A model generated the notes under the pieces. The model was given only the letters and a program-made list of their open reading frames with translations, ran no database searches and had not been told where the DNA came from. A stretch of 64,000 nt of DNA. Origin: Bailinhaonella thermotolerans (GTDB lineage: Bacteria; Actinomycetota; Actinomycetes; Streptosporangiales; Streptosporangiaceae). Of this stretch, positions 62,069 to 64,000 are shown in pieces. The stretch is from positions 186,001 to 250,000 of the forward strand of contig NZ_QZEY01000009.1 of the NCBI RefSeq assembly GCF_003594875.1, written 5' to 3'. A program made the position numbers and the translations under genes. Positions within the stretch are counted from its first letter, which is position 1, and each line of letters begins with the position of its first letter.

Positions 62069-64000
62069 TCACGGCCGTGTGAGCCATACGTCCAACCTGA
62101 GGTTGTAGGTGCCGTCCGGCGGCGTGACCAGGGAACGTTCATCTTGCCTGGTTCGGAGGCTGATCGCGTGGACCGGGCGGCCGTACGGCGTGACGTTGGT
62201 CTCCTCGGCCCCGAGCACCACCGGGACGCGGCCCGCGCGGCGGATGGCCTCCACGACGCGCGTGCCCGCCGTCACCCGGCTCTCGGGGATCCCCTTGCCC
62301 AGGCGCGCGGTGGGGACGCCGCACATGCCCCGCACGACCTGGGTGAACCGGTCGGCGGTGACGCGCTCGACGATCAGCACGGAGGCGTTCGGCGGGATCA
62401 GCCGGCACAGCCGGTCCATCGCGGCGACCTCCCCGGCGTTGACCCGCACGAACGCGGTCCTGGCGGACACGAACACGATCGGGAGGAGCGCGGTGACCAC
62501 GCCGATCACGACGAGCCGCCGCGGCATGCCGTACCGGTCGAGCAGCCATCTCAGGCCCCAGACGCCGAGCAGGATCATCCCGGGGATCACCACGGGCACC
62601 AGGCGCCGGGTGGCCCACGGGTGGTCGGGCGTGATCGCGGGCCGCAGCAGCGTGGCGACCGTGGTCCAGGCGACCACCGCGAGCGGCAGCAGCCAGCGCG
62701 CTTCCCGGCCCCGCGACAGCCGCCGCAGGAGCACGGCGGCCCCGGCCGCGCCCAGCACGACCAGCGGCAGGCCGACGTACCAGATCACCCACCACATGGA
62801 GTACTCCGTGTAGAGGCGGGTGGGGTCGTGCGCGAGACCGTTGGCGCGCTGGGCGTGGCCGATGAAGCTCTCGGTGAGCTTGTCCTCCGGATGCGTGGAC
62901 ACCCGCCGCACCTGCTGGACCCACGGCCGCACGGTGAGCGCCAGCACCAGCAGCGGCGCCAGCGCGGCGGCCACGGCCCCGGCCACGCGGCGGGCGCGGG
63001 AGTCGCCGAGGAACCGGCCGTCCCAGCAGAGCAGCACGGCGGCGGAGGTGAGGGCCACCACGGCGGCGCTGAGCAGCAGGAGCGGGTTGAGGGAGTCCCG
63101 CAGGTGCTTCAGGTAGGTCCCGGCCAGCAGGTACCCGCCGAGGAAGCCGACCCCGGCCCCGAGGAACAGGCCGGCCGCCAGCGGGACGCCGACGCGGCGG
63201 CGCCGGGGCAGCGCGATCAGCAGGCCGGCGTACGCCACGGCGGGCAGGACGTCGCGCAGCCCGTCGATGCGGACCAGCAGCGACAGGCCCAGCGTGAGCC
63301 CGCCGAGCAGGCCGAGCACGCGGGAGCCGGTCGCGACGGCGTCGAGCACGAGCGCGATGCCGCCGAACAGCAGCACGAGAACCAGCGGCTCACTGAGCGT
63401 GGTCCGCCCGGTGTAGATGAGGGGCAGGGAGACCGCGAGCGCCCCCGCGCCGAGCACCGCCCAGCGCGGGCCGACGAGCCGGGCCACGACGCCGCCGAAC
63501 ACCAGCACGGCCAGCGCCCCGATCAGCGGCGGCATCAGCAGCAGGCCGCGCACTCCGCCCAGCCAGGAGCCCACCGCCAGCACCAGCGGGTACCCGGGCA
63601 TGAACTGCGGGGACACCCCCCCGTCCGCCCGGTAGAAGGCCATGCTCTCGAACACCAGCGACGGGTCCGGCCCGCCGAACGCCGCCGGATCCGCGGGGAT
63701 CGGCAGCGAGCCGTGCCCGGCCAGCCAGATGGCGTACTGCGCGTAGGAGGCCGGGTCGCGCCGCAGGATGAGCTGCTCGCCGTGCATGACGCCGTTGAAC
63801 AGCAGGAAGCCCCCGGCGACGGCGAGCACGCCCCAGCCCAGCCCGGGGATCGCCGGCACCCGGCGCACGCCCCACCAGGTCACCAGGGCCGCGACGGGCA
63901 CGCCGATGAGCAGCGCGGGCAGCGGGCGGAAGATCCCCGCGAGCAGCAGCGGGAGCACGGCCACCAGCCAGCCGGCGAACGCCAGGGCCGGGGCAGCGGT
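62069..64000 (-). CDS. Polytopic glycosyltransferase-like membrane protein, incomplete at the right edge
   Basis: At least 644 residues; the frame is open to base 64000 and the N-terminus lies outside. About a dozen TM helices; RRDPASYAQYAIWLAGHGSLPIPADP and FMPGYPLVLAVGSWLGG resemble the first extracytoplasmic loop of GT-C (ArnT/PMT-like) transferases, where the acidic ligand sits. A C-terminal extracytoplasmic domain follows. It would use the polyprenyl-linked sugar made by the adjacent GT2 protein. Start unknown. Confidence 0.8.
   Translation of the reverse strand, partial: TAAPALAFAGWLVAVLPLLLAGIFRPLPALLIGVPVAALVTWWGVRRVPAIPGLGWGVLAVAGGFLLFNGVMHGEQLILRRDPASYAQYAIWLAGHGSLPIPADPAAFGGPDPSLVFESMAFYRADGGVSPQFMPGYPLVLAVGSWLGGVRGLLLMPPLIGALAVLVFGGVVARLVGPRWAVLGAGALAVSLPLIYTGRTTLSEPLVLVLLFGGIALVLDAVATGSRVLGLLGGLTLGLSLLVRIDGLRDVLPAVAYAGLLIALPRRRRVGVPLAAGLFLGAGVGFLGGYLLAGTYLKHLRDSLNPLLLLSAAVVALTSAAVLLCWDGRFLGDSRARRVAGAVAAALAPLLVLALTVRPWVQQVRRVSTHPEDKLTESFIGHAQRANGLAHDPTRLYTEYSMWWVIWYVGLPLVVLGAAGAAVLLRRLSRGREARWLLPLAVVAWTTVATLLRPAITPDHPWATRRLVPVVIPGMILLGVWGLRWLLDRYGMPRRLVVIGVVTALLPIVFVSARTAFVRVNAGEVAAMDRLCRLIPPNASVLIVERVTADRFTQVVRGMCGVPTARLGKGIPESRVTAGTRVVEAIRRAGRVPVVLGAEETNVTPYGRPVHAISLRTRQDERSLVTPPDGTYNLRLDVWLTRP

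Overview
This window is chromosomal DNA of a very GC-rich actinobacterium. Third codon positions are almost all G or C, GTG starts are common, and a WhiB regulator, an MtrAB-LpqB system and complete coenzyme F420 genes (fbiA, fbiB, fbiC) are present. Gene content and order fit a filamentous member of the Streptosporangiales or a close relative; this is inferred from content, and no rRNA or tRNA is present to confirm it. From memory of the M. tuberculosis genome, much of the backbone (comF, lpqB, mtrB, mtrA, ahcY, SIS isomerase, manB, DUF3499, whiB2, fbiA, fbiB, NDP-sugar synthase) keeps the order of the Rv3242c-Rv3264c region.

Region by region. 1-6.6 kb: leftward operon mtnA-mtrA-mtrB-lpqB-comF, with an apparent frameshift in comF. 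6.7-18.3 kb: a proline/glycine-rich membrane protein, then the DUF4129-DUF4350-MoxR-DUF58 set, whose usual partners RDD and SpoIIM lie a few kb away. Between them sit a TetR/SDR pair with operator palindromes and a secreted endoglycoceramidase-like GH5 enzyme. 18.4-27 kb: acetate symporter with its DUF485 partner, two S-adenosylhomocysteine hydrolases of different subclasses in tandem, a MerR regulator, a toroid-like protein, the remains of a two-component system, and a CDF metal transporter. 27-36 kb: sugar-phosphate and envelope genes (SIS isomerase, Trm112-like protein, phosphomannomutase, DUF3499), then DUF5719, a giant membrane glycosyltransferase and whiB. 36-45.6 kb: a glutamine-rich membrane protein, fbiAB, a solute-binding/VWA lipoprotein-like protein, and fbiC.

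45.7-64 kb is more accessory: a secreted phosphodiester glycosidase, PRC-barrel stress protein, LysR regulator, AlkA-type glycosylase, NDP-sugar synthase and glycosyltransferase, two flippase-like paralogues around a methyltransferase, a TetR/drug-exporter pair separated by a striking seven-copy operator array, a SnoaL/CGNR-regulator pair sharing one palindrome, and a second envelope-glycan cluster (GT4, GT2, polytopic GT) that runs off the right edge.

The common themes are cell-envelope homeostasis (MtrAB, LpqB, glycosyltransferases, mannose activation), the SAM/methionine cycle (mtnA, two ahcY) and F420 synthesis. No tRNA, rRNA, CRISPR array, insertion sequence, phage or integrase was seen. 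The most notable non-coding signals are the seven-copy operator array at 57.1 kb, a dispersed short repeat containing GTACGGCTCGCGCC, and several perfect palindromes in divergent promoters.
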